DNA of 64,000 nucleotides from the NCBI GenBank assembly GCA_031392925.1, contig JANMVV010000049.1, forward strand, positions 50,885-114,884. The letters are read 5' to 3'. The notes beneath the pieces were generated by a model that was not told where the DNA came from, made no database searches, and saw only the letters and a list, made by a program, of their open reading frames with translations. The position numbers and the translations under genes are program-made. Of the stretch, positions 25,904 through 33,930 are shown in pieces (within the stretch, counting starts at the first letter, position 1; each line of letters opens with the position of its first letter). The DNA is from JAGNNV01 sp031392925. GTDB taxonomy: Bacteria; Acidobacteriota; Vicinamibacteria; Fen-336; JAGNNV01.

Positions 25904-26845
25904 ATGCTCTGTCCCGCCTGTGCCCGACCGATCGCCATGGCCCGGGCGAACTGTGTCTACTGCGGCGCGGCGCTCTCGGCCGAGGGGCTTCAGGCGGCGG
26001 CACTCGCTGCGCAGAGGATCCTTCAGACCAGGAGTCTGGCCAATCTGGAGGCGGTCGCGAAAGCCTCCGCTCGCGACCACCCCCCCCGACGCTATGTGGT
26101 CATCGATACCAGCGTGGCCGGAGTGGAGACCATCGCCGACGCCTGCGGTATTTCCGCCTGGGAAGCACGGCAATGGCAGGCCGCTTCACGCTATCGCCTC
26201 ATCCGGGTGAGCAACGAGCCCGCGGACGGGCCCCTGGAATCAGGTCTCAAAGCCAAGGGACTTCGGGTTCTGATCGTGCCGGACGAGACGGTCGTGCGAT
26301 CGCGAAACCCGATACCCCTGGAGTCGATAGATCCCTTCGCCGACCCCGCGCAATGCACCGTTCGCGAGGATCCTGAGGCGCCGCCGTTGAGGAAGGCCCT
26401 GAGGGAGCACGACCTTGCCCTCATTGTCTCCGCCTCCATCAAACGGGAGAGGGTCATGGATCAGACTTCCCGTCGCACGCCTGCAGATACCCGGCTCGAG
26501 GACGCCTGGCTCGTTCATCTCCATCTCAAAGGAGAGGCCCGGCCCTGGGAGATTGATCCCCTCCGGACGGCCTATGAGGGCGCGGGTCTCGCATCGGCGT
26601 ACATGCGGACGCTCGAACTCGTGCGACGGCTACAGGCCTTCGCTCCGCACGACGAGGCTTTCAAGAACGTGGTGCCGGCACTTTCCCCGGGCACCGATCC
26701 GCTCAAAGGCCTTGAAAGCTTCGCTTCCGCGCCCAGGAAGAAGGGCAAGGACCCCAAGGTCGTGGTCCTCGACAACGTGGCCCAGTTCCGGGAGTATTCA
26801 GCCTGGCGCGGGGCCATCGAGAGCACTCGGCGGGACACGCCTTGA
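25904..26845 (+). CDS. Zinc-ribbon-containing protein of unknown function
   Basis: A 313-residue protein beginning with a rubredoxin-like zinc ribbon, CPAC and CVYC (residues 3-20). The rest is a mixed alpha/beta region: RYVVIDTSVAGVETIADACG at 63-80 and KGLRVLIVPDETVV; then EHDLALIVSASIKRERV and a helical C-terminus with a basic PRKKGKDPK. There is no signal peptide. I do not recognise the family. It is divergent from the HEAT-cyclophilin gene and precedes the glycosyltransferase cluster by 43 bp, which may be chance. Confidence 0.65.
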   Translation: MLCPACARPIAMARANCVYCGAALSAEGLQAAALAAQRILQTRSLANLEAVAKASARDHPPRRYVVIDTSVAGVETIADACGISAWEARQWQAASRYRLIRVSNEPADGPLESGLKAKGLRVLIVPDETVVRSRNPIPLESIDPFADPAQCTVREDPEAPPLRKALREHDLALIVSASIKRERVMDQTSRRTPADTRLEDAWLVHLHLKGEARPWEIDPLRTAYEGAGLASAYMRTLELVRRLQAFAPHDEAFKNVVPALSPGTDPLKGLESFASAPRKKGKDPKVVVLDNVAQFREYSAWRGAIESTRRDTP

Positions 26846-26888
26846 GACGCGGAATTCCGAGCGCCCTGTGCTACCTTCCTCCCCGCGC

Positions 26889-27845
26889 ATGAAGCTCGTT
26901 GTCCAGATCCCCTGCCTGAACGAGGAAGAATCCCTCCCCGCGGCGTTGCGCGCAATCCCCCGGCAGATCGAAGGAATCGACGAAGTCCTCATTCTTGTGA
27001 TCGATGACGGGTCGAAGGACCGGACCCGAGAAGTAGCCCTCGCGAACGGGGCCGACCACGTCCTCCGCTTCACCCGGCACAAGGGACTCGCAAGCGGTTT
27101 CATGGCCGGCCTCGACGCGAGTCTCAAGCTCGGGGCCGACATCATCGTCAACACCGATGCCGACAACCAGTACCCCGCGGCGGACATTCCCCGCCTCATC
27201 GCCCCGATCCTGCGAGGCGAGGCGGACATGACCATTGGCGACCGGCAGGTCTCCGAAGTGGCGCATTTTTCCTGGATGAAGCAGCGTCTCCAGATGCTCG
27301 GGAGCTGGGTCGTGCGCAAGGTTTCAGGAACCGACGTGCCCGACACCACGAGCGGTTTTCGCGCCCTGTCCCGGGAAGCCGCCCTCCGGATCAACATCGT
27401 CAGCGAGTTCACCTACACCCTCGAATCGATCATTCAAGCCGGGAAGAAAAGGCTCGCCATCGCCCACATGCCGATCGAGGCGAAGCACACGCGGCCGTCG
27501 CGGCTTTTCGGCTCCACCGGCGAATACGTCAAGCGCTCGGTGGCCACGATTCTGCGCATCTACGCGATGTACGAGCCGTTCAAGGTCTTCATGATCCTGG
27601 GTGGCCTGCTGTTCTCCGCGGGTGCCATCCTCGGCCTCCGATACGCGTACTTCTGGTGGCAGGGGGCCATCACCGGCCACTTTCAGTCCGCGATCCTTTC
27701 CGTGCTCCTCCTCATCCTCGGCTTCCAGACCCTGCAGTGGGGTCTGATGGCGGACCTGATCGCCAGTAATCGAAAGCTGATCGAGGACGTTTTGTACCGG
27801 GTTCGAAAGGCGGAGCTGACGAAGGACGCGGAGCCTCGTGGCTGA
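26889..27845 (+). CDS. Family 2 glycosyltransferase (DPM1-like) with C-terminal membrane helices
   Basis: A 318-residue protein. The GT-A fold starts at once: QIPCLNEEESLPAAL, VIDDGSKDRT and the metal-binding NTDADNQYP (DAD). The acceptor region DTTSGFRALSREAA resembles polyprenol-phosphate glycosyltransferases. Two membrane helices follow (about 232-256 and 270-292). It should transfer a sugar to a membrane carrier. Start is ATG 26889. The next gene overlaps by 8 bp, so this is the first gene of the glycan cluster. Confidence 0.9.
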   Translation: MKLVVQIPCLNEEESLPAALRAIPRQIEGIDEVLILVIDDGSKDRTREVALANGADHVLRFTRHKGLASGFMAGLDASLKLGADIIVNTDADNQYPAADIPRLIAPILRGEADMTIGDRQVSEVAHFSWMKQRLQMLGSWVVRKVSGTDVPDTTSGFRALSREAALRINIVSEFTYTLESIIQAGKKRLAIAHMPIEAKHTRPSRLFGSTGEYVKRSVATILRIYAMYEPFKVFMILGGLLFSAGAILGLRYAYFWWQGAITGHFQSAILSVLLLILGFQTLQWGLMADLIASNRKLIEDVLYRVRKAELTKDAEPRG

Positions 27846-28686
27846 GCCCCGCGACGTCACCGTGGTCATTCCCGCTTTCAACGAAGCGAAGGGAATCGCC
27901 TCCACGGTGGCCGGGCTGAGGCCGCAGGGCTTCGCGGAGATTCTCGTGGTCGACGATGGATCCACCGACGGCACCGCGGCCCTGGCGGAAGGCGCGGGCG
28001 CGCGCGTCGTGCGCCATCCTTACAACAAGGGAAACGGCGCAGCGGTGAAGACGGGCATACGGGAGTCGGCGTCGCCGGTGATATTGCTCATGGACGCCGA
28101 CACCCAGCACGATCCCGCCGAAGCACCCAAGCTCATCAACCCGGTTGGAACGTACGACCTGGTCATCGGCGCCAGAGCTCTGGGCGACCAGTCAGTGACC
28201 CGGGCTTTGGGGAACGCGGTCTTCAGGGCTCTTGCCTCCTGGCTGACCGGCCGGCCGATTCCCGATCTCACCTCCGGCTATCGGGCCGCGAAACGCCAGG
28301 CCCTCCTCGACATCGTCCACCTGCTCCCGAACGGCTTTTCGTATCCGACCACGTCCTGCCTGTCGATGATGAAGTCCGGTCACAGCGTCCTCTTCGTGCC
28401 GATCTCGGCGAAGGCCCGGGTGGGCACCTCGAAGATCCGGCCCCTTCAGGATGGCTTCCGCTTCATCCTGATCATCTTCAAGATCGTGACCCTGTACGCG
28501 CCGCTCAGGGTGTTTGCACCCATCGCGGGCGCCTCCTTCTTCAGCGGAGTCGCGTACGGGATCTGGAATGTCGTCAAGTTCGAGAAGATCCCCATGGGTT
28601 CGGCGCTCCTGATTCAGCTGGGGGTCGTGGTCTTCCTGTTCGGCCTTATTTCCGAACAGATCGCGTCGATGCAGGACAGGCGTTGA
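27838..28686 (+). CDS. Family 2 glycosyltransferase (DPM1-like), second
   Basis: A 282-residue GT2. GTG start at 27838 overlaps the previous gene by 8 bp. Motifs are VVIPAFNEAKG, VVDDGSTDGT and LMDADTQHDP (DAD). DLTSGYRAAKRQA is the acceptor-side motif. Two C-terminal membrane helices (about 222-240 and 253-272). It is clearly a paralogue of the first GT2, with the same layout, and so likely adds a different polyprenol-linked sugar. Confidence 0.9.
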   Translation: MAEPRDVTVVIPAFNEAKGIASTVAGLRPQGFAEILVVDDGSTDGTAALAEGAGARVVRHPYNKGNGAAVKTGIRESASPVILLMDADTQHDPAEAPKLINPVGTYDLVIGARALGDQSVTRALGNAVFRALASWLTGRPIPDLTSGYRAAKRQALLDIVHLLPNGFSYPTTSCLSMMKSGHSVLFVPISAKARVGTSKIRPLQDGFRFILIIFKIVTLYAPLRVFAPIAGASFFSGVAYGIWNVVKFEKIPMGSALLIQLGVVVFLFGLISEQIASMQDRR

Positions 28687-31034
28687 GCAGGGCCTACTTC
28701 AAAGGCGATGTCTTTGCTCTCCTCGTCCTCGCCGTCTTTCCACTGATCGCCTACGCCGAGCCCCTGCTCGACCATCGCCTCCTGGGTCCGGGCGACGGTG
28801 TCGCCCTCCATCTGCCCCTTCGGACCGAGGCGTTCCGGGCCTATCGCGACTTCTCCTGGCCGTTCCTCAATACCCGGGAGTTCCTGGGAACACCGCTTCT
28901 CGCCGCATACCGGGGCGGCGTCTTGTACCCCCTCACCATCCTGCTTTCGGGGTTCGATTCGTTCTCCGCGTTTCAAGCCCTAGTCCTCATCTCGGTCTCC
29001 CTCACCGGGGTGCTGACCTATCTCTACTTGAAGCGCCTGGGTGCCGGAGCCCCCGGGGCCTTCGTCGGCGCGCTCTCCTTCGCTTACGGTCCGTATCTTC
29101 TGAGCCACTTCGAAGACACGGCCACGCTGGTGGCGGCCCCGATGCTGCCTCTCGTCCTTCTGGCCGCCGAATCGCACATGAATCGAGCGAGCCCCGCGCG
29201 CCTCGTCGGCCTCGGTGGTTCCATCGCGTTGCTCGTTCTCGCCGGATCGCCGGAAGCCCTTCGAGCGGGAAGCGCCCTTCTCTTTGGGCGCCTGCTCCTG
29301 GGACACACCCTCAGCCGGTTGCCACGGGCCCCGTCGCGCTTCGCCACCGGGCTCGCCATACTCCTGGGGATCGCGCTCTCGGCGCCCCAGTGGATGCCCA
29401 CGCTCGAGATGCTGCCCTTCGCGGGACGACAGGTGACGGGACTCGCGGCCGAGGCCGCGGGCGAGGGCCTGTCGGGGCTCGCGGGGCTGATTTTGAAGAC
29501 GGTCACGCACACTCCGGCCGCGAGCCTCGCGCTGGCCAGCCTGCCCCTCTTGTTCGAGCGGCTTCCGGTTCGGGTTCTTCTTCTCGCCGTACTCGCCTCT
29601 CTGACCCTCCAGACCGGCCGCGGCCCGCTCCTCGCCCCCGGCGCGCTGCCGCTGGTCCTGGAATTCGCCCTCGCGGCCCTTGCCGGACTGGCCCTCGATG
29701 AGCAATGGCGGGAACGGAGAACCCGCCGGGGACGAAGGCTTCGGGCGTACTTTCTCGTCGCGTCGCTCGCCTCGGTGGCCATGCTCTCGATTGCCGCGGC
29801 CACCTTGGGCGGCCTTCCCGAGGAACTCGCCGCCGCGGTCGGGGTCTATGCGATCGCGCTCATCGCTTACTTCGCCCTGGCCGATGCCCATAGCGACGTC
29901 GCCGCCGGCGTCTTCCTTCTGCCTCTCGCGGTTTCGTTCGCGCTCCAGCCCACGAGCCGCGAAGTCTTCAAGACCGCTCCCACCCGCAGTCAGCTCGTGG
30001 AGGGAACGCCCACCCGCCGGGCCGTCGATCGCGCGCTCGGTGAACTCGGAGAGGATCCTCGCGTTCTCACCCTCGTGCGCGCCTTCCCCACGGACCTGGC
30101 ACTCGACCTTGGCTTCGCGGGCTACGGCGCCCTCGCACCGAGAGTTCAGGCCAACGGCTACGATCCGATGGCGCCCATTTCGATTCGAAGAGCGGTGGGC
30201 GAGATGGGGGCGAGAGGCTTCCTGACCGACCGGACCCTTACCCCGCCCCTGGCCCTTCTCCGCAACTGGTCCATAGACGCGGTCCAGGTTCAGACGAGCG
30301 ATCTCGTGCGCGCGGTCACCGATGAGCCGTTCGATGTGACCATCGAACCGGGCACGCGCCGCGTCTTTGCCATTCCCTTCCTTAGGCTCAAAGCCATCGC
30401 GTTGACCTTCGGCGGCGCTCCGAAGGCGCCACTCTCACTTCTGGTTCGAGTCAACGGGAACCGTGAAGTTCCTCTCGGCGCGGTGTCGGCCGTTAAGGGC
30501 ACGGTGCCATCGCCGGCCTACCGCGTGGACGCGGTGATCCTCGAAGCTCCCCGCGAGGGTGTGGCGGTTCGGGTCACCGGCCTGGGCCTCGAAACCCAGG
30601 AAGGAAGCACCGTCCAGGCCTCCCGACTCTCCGCGTATCTCTCGCAGGATGCGTTTCAGGAAATCGCCACCATGCCTCAGGTTCGAGTCTTCCGCGTGCT
30701 GGGGGCTTCTCCCCTCGTCCATGGAACCGCACCCGTCATGCGTGAGTCCGGACCCGGACCCGGCGGCCAGCTCGGGTTCACGAGCGGATTGGCCCAGACC
30801 GTGGAGGTGGCCATGCCGTTTCTCCACGGATGGAGCGGCGGCGCTTCCGAGTTCTCGGGACGAATCCGGGTGGAGGTCGGAGCCCGCTCCTCCACCCACC
30901 TAAGGTACACGCCGCCTCTATTCCTTCCAGGCCTCGTGATCGCCTTTCTCGGCCTCATCGGCGCCGTCTGGCTCCTGGCGAGACCCGCGAATCTGACCGC
31001 TTTCCTCAAAACCAGCCGAGACGAGGGAAAATAG
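28683..31034 (+). CDS. YfhO-like / GT-C-type multi-span membrane protein
   Basis: A 783-residue protein with TTG start at 28683 overlapping the previous stop (TTGA). The first 420 residues carry about 11-13 membrane helices. The first periplasmic loop has LLGPGDGVALHLPL followed by PFLNTREFLGTPLLAAYRGGVLYPL, the YfhO-like pattern with an acidic residue in loop 1. The last 350 residues are soluble and beta-rich. GT-C enzymes move a sugar from a polyprenol carrier; the substrate is unknown. It sits between two GT2 genes, which is expected if they feed it. Confidence 0.75.
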   Translation: MSRAYFKGDVFALLVLAVFPLIAYAEPLLDHRLLGPGDGVALHLPLRTEAFRAYRDFSWPFLNTREFLGTPLLAAYRGGVLYPLTILLSGFDSFSAFQALVLISVSLTGVLTYLYLKRLGAGAPGAFVGALSFAYGPYLLSHFEDTATLVAAPMLPLVLLAAESHMNRASPARLVGLGGSIALLVLAGSPEALRAGSALLFGRLLLGHTLSRLPRAPSRFATGLAILLGIALSAPQWMPTLEMLPFAGRQVTGLAAEAAGEGLSGLAGLILKTVTHTPAASLALASLPLLFERLPVRVLLLAVLASLTLQTGRGPLLAPGALPLVLEFALAALAGLALDEQWRERRTRRGRRLRAYFLVASLASVAMLSIAAATLGGLPEELAAAVGVYAIALIAYFALADAHSDVAAGVFLLPLAVSFALQPTSREVFKTAPTRSQLVEGTPTRRAVDRALGELGEDPRVLTLVRAFPTDLALDLGFAGYGALAPRVQANGYDPMAPISIRRAVGEMGARGFLTDRTLTPPLALLRNWSIDAVQVQTSDLVRAVTDEPFDVTIEPGTRRVFAIPFLRLKAIALTFGGAPKAPLSLLVRVNGNREVPLGAVSAVKGTVPSPAYRVDAVILEAPREGVAVRVTGLGLETQEGSTVQASRLSAYLSQDAFQEIATMPQVRVFRVLGASPLVHGTAPVMRESGPGPGGQLGFTSGLAQTVEVAMPFLHGWSGGASEFSGRIRVEVGARSSTHLRYTPPLFLPGLVIAFLGLIGAVWLLARPANLTAFLKTSRDEGK

Positions 31035-31053
31035 GGGTTTCCCGAAGGAACTG

Positions 31054-31791
31054 ATGCCGAAACCCCGCCTCTCCGTCTCCGTTTTCTTTCCCGCTTACAA
31101 CGACGCGGGGACCATCGCCAGTCTGGTCATTCTTGCCCACATGACGGTGCGGCGGTACTCGGATGACTACGAGGTCATCGTGGTCAACGACGGGAGCCCC
31201 GATCACACCGGGGAGCTTCTCGACGAGATGGCCCGGGTCAATCCCTGGCTCAAGGTAGTTCACCACGCCAAAAATCGGGGCTACGGGGGCGCCCTGCGCA
31301 CCGGATTCGAAACCGCGTCAAAGGAGCTCGTGCTCTACACGGACGGCGACGCCCAGTACGATCCGCGTGAATTTGCACTCCTGCTCGAGGCCTACTCGGA
31401 CGCCGTCGATTTCGTGAACGGATACAAGATCTCGCGGAACGATCCCTTTCACCGTAAGGTCATCGGCCGCGTGTATCACCACTTTGTGAAGCTCGCCTTC
31501 GGTCTCAAGGTTCGCGACGTTGATTGCGACTTCCGGCTCATGCGCAAGAGCATTTTCGACAAGGTGAAGCTCACCCGCTCCTCGGGAGTCATCTGCGTCG
31601 AACTCATGAAGAAGGTGACGGACTTCAACTTCCGGATCGCCGAGGTTCCGGTTCACCACTACCACCGCACCTACGGCAAGAGCCAGTTCTTCAACTTCCC
31701 CCGGGTCTTTCGCACTCTGCGCGACCTCGTGAACCTCTGGGTGGAACTTACGATCTCCAAGACCCATCTGAAAACCGCGGTCCGATCATGA
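31054..31791 (+). CDS. Family 2 glycosyltransferase (DPM-like), third
   Basis: A 245-residue soluble GT2 with motifs FFPAYNDAGT, VVNDGSPDHT and YTDGDAQYDP. It lacks the C-terminal membrane helices of the two earlier GT2 proteins. The middle DVDCDFRLMRKS is the acceptor motif. The C-terminus has a basic HHYHRTYGKS before RVFRTLRDL. Stop overlaps the start of the epimerase (ATGA). Donor probably UDP- or GDP-linked; unknown. Confidence 0.9.
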   Translation: MPKPRLSVSVFFPAYNDAGTIASLVILAHMTVRRYSDDYEVIVVNDGSPDHTGELLDEMARVNPWLKVVHHAKNRGYGGALRTGFETASKELVLYTDGDAQYDPREFALLLEAYSDAVDFVNGYKISRNDPFHRKVIGRVYHHFVKLAFGLKVRDVDCDFRLMRKSIFDKVKLTRSSGVICVELMKKVTDFNFRIAEVPVHHYHRTYGKSQFFNFPRVFRTLRDLVNLWVELTISKTHLKTAVRS

Positions 31792-32780
31792 CCGGGTATC
31801 TCGACACCTACCGGAATCGCGCCGTGCTGGTCACGGGGGGGCTTGGCTTCATCGGCTCCAATCTCTGCCGGCGGCTCGCCGACCTGGGCGCGCGCGTGAC
31901 CGCGGTCGATTCGCTTCTTCCCGACTACGGCGGGAACCTGTTCAACCTCGACGGATACGAGGACAAAGTGCGCATCAACATCGCCGACGTGCGCGGCCAC
32001 GCCATGGAGTACCTGGTCCAGGGGCAGGACATCGTCTTCAATCTCGCCGGCCAGGTGAGTCACATCGACTCCATGAGCGATCCCTTCACCGATCTCGAGA
32101 TCAACTGTCATGCGCAGCTGTGGATCCTCGAGGCCCTGCGCAAACGCAATCCCGAGGCGAAGATCGTATACGCGGGCACCCGGCAGATCTACGGCCGGCC
32201 CCAGCGCTTGCCCGTGAACGAGGATCATCCGCTCGCCCCCGCCGACGTGAATGGCATCAACAAGATCTCCGGCGAGTTCTATCACCTAGTGTATAACCAA
32301 GTATACAACATCCGCGCCTGCTCGCTGCGACTCACCAACACCTACGGGCCGCGCCAGCTCATTCGCCACAACCGTCAGGGCTTCATCGGCTGGTTCATGC
32401 GAAAGGCCGTGCTCGGCGAAACCATCGAGGTCTTCGGCGACGGCGCCCAGCGGCGCGACTTCGATTACGTGGACGATGTGGTCGATGCCTTCCTTCGCGC
32501 GGGTGCGAGCGAAGCCAGTAACGGTCAGGTCTTCAATCTGGGCGGGGGGACCCCGGTCTCCCTGCTCGACCTCGCCCACGACCTGGTGAGGCTGTCCGGC
32601 CAGAGCGAGATCAAGGTGGTCCCGTTCCCCGAAGAGCGCAAGAAGATCGACATCGGCGACTTCTACTCGGACGCGCGGAAGATCGAAGGCGCTTTGGGCT
32701 GGAAGTCCAGCACTCCCTTCGTGGACGGTCTCACCCGGACCATTGACTACTACCGAAAGCACAAGGACCGCTACCTTTGA
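31788..32780 (+). CDS. NAD-dependent sugar epimerase/dehydratase (extended SDR), variant catalytic site
   Basis: A 330-residue extended SDR. N-terminal Rossmann motif VTGGLGFIGSNL. The catalytic region reads AGTRQIYGRP and then DVNGINKISGE, so the Lys of YxxxK is present but the Tyr is replaced by Asn (residues NGINK). LRLTNTYGPRQ follows as usual. The protein probably acts on a nucleotide sugar in the glycan pathway, but the missing Tyr means the activity could differ from the family norm. It overlaps the GT2 before it and the aminotransferase after it. Confidence 0.8.
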   Translation: MTGYLDTYRNRAVLVTGGLGFIGSNLCRRLADLGARVTAVDSLLPDYGGNLFNLDGYEDKVRINIADVRGHAMEYLVQGQDIVFNLAGQVSHIDSMSDPFTDLEINCHAQLWILEALRKRNPEAKIVYAGTRQIYGRPQRLPVNEDHPLAPADVNGINKISGEFYHLVYNQVYNIRACSLRLTNTYGPRQLIRHNRQGFIGWFMRKAVLGETIEVFGDGAQRRDFDYVDDVVDAFLRAGASEASNGQVFNLGGGTPVSLLDLAHDLVRLSGQSEIKVVPFPEERKKIDIGDFYSDARKIEGALGWKSSTPFVDGLTRTIDYYRKHKDRYL

Positions 32781-33892
32781 CCGAAACCATCCCGGTTCCC
32801 TTCAACGAACTGAAGCCCAAGGTCGCGGCCCATCGCGCCGCCATCGACCGGGCCATGGCCCGTGTGCTGGATCGGGGCTGGTTCATCCTCGGGCCCGAAG
32901 TCGACGCCTTCGAGAAGGAGCTCGCCGAGGCCATGGGTGCGAGGGATGCGGTCTCCGTGGCGAACGGCACCGATGCGCTCATCCTCGCCCTCGAGGTCCA
33001 GGGCATCGGTCCGGGCGACGAGGTCATCACCTCACCGATGTCCGCCGCGTTTTCCGCCCTCGCCATCTCCCGGCTGGGCGCCACCCCCGTCTTCGGCGAC
33101 GTCGATCCCGTGACCATGAATCTCGATCCTTCCACCATCGAGGCCCTGATCACGAAGCGCACCCGGGGCATCATGCCGGTGCATCTTTACGGCCATCCCG
33201 CGGACATGGATCCGATCATGGACATCGCCCGAAAGCACAATCTGATCGTGGTCGAAGACGCATGCCAGGCCCATGCCGCGAGGTACAAGGGCCGCCCAGT
33301 CGGCAGCCTCGCCGGCCTCGCCGGCCTCTCGTTCTATCCCACCAAGAATCTGGGCGGTTTCGGGGACGGCGGCGCCATCCTCGTCGACGATCCCAGCCTC
33401 GCGAAGAGACTCCGGCAGCTTAGAAACGGCGGCCAGAGCGAGAAGTACCAGCACGACATCCTTGGAACCAACTCCCGGCTCGACGACATGCAGGCCGCGA
33501 TCCTCCGCGAGCTTCTCCACACCCTCGATGCCGAAACCGCGCGACGGCGCGAGATCGCCGAGCGCTACTTCGAGGCGTTTCGCGGCCTTCCCCTCGGGTT
33601 GCCCGAGGAGCAGAGTTACGCGCGGGCGGTGTATCACCTCTTCGTGGTCCGGCATGAGCGCCGGGCCGCCTTCATGGCCGCGATGGCCGCTCGCGGCGTG
33701 GGCACGGCGATTCACTATCCCGTGGCCCTGCACCTTCAGGGCGCCTTCGCGTCGCTCGGAGGAAAGCGCGGGGACCGAAAGGTGGTCGAGCGGGCTGCGG
33801 ATGAGATTGTCTCCCTCCCCGTCTATCCTGAGCTGACCGACGCCCAGGTGGGCGCCGTGATCGCCGCGGTCAAGGAAGCCGTCTACGCCTAG
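32777..33892 (+). CDS. DegT/DnrJ/EryC1/StrS-family PLP-dependent sugar aminotransferase
   Basis: A 371-residue enzyme; TTG start at 32777 overlaps the epimerase stop (TTGA). Motifs: FILGPEVDAFEKELAEAMGA, NGTDALILAL, EDACQAHAARYKG and the PLP Lys region YPTKNLGGFGDGGAI. It transfers an amino group to a keto sugar nucleotide, consistent with an aminosugar in the polymer and with the SDR just upstream making the keto substrate. Confidence 0.92.
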   Translation: MTETIPVPFNELKPKVAAHRAAIDRAMARVLDRGWFILGPEVDAFEKELAEAMGARDAVSVANGTDALILALEVQGIGPGDEVITSPMSAAFSALAISRLGATPVFGDVDPVTMNLDPSTIEALITKRTRGIMPVHLYGHPADMDPIMDIARKHNLIVVEDACQAHAARYKGRPVGSLAGLAGLSFYPTKNLGGFGDGGAILVDDPSLAKRLRQLRNGGQSEKYQHDILGTNSRLDDMQAAILRELLHTLDAETARRREIAERYFEAFRGLPLGLPEEQSYARAVYHLFVVRHERRAAFMAAMAARGVGTAIHYPVALHLQGAFASLGGKRGDRKVVERAADEIVSLPVYPELTDAQVGAVIAAVKEAVYA

Positions 33893-33930
33893 GAGCCGGC
33901 GGCTCGGGCGGTCACTTCGGGAATCCACCT

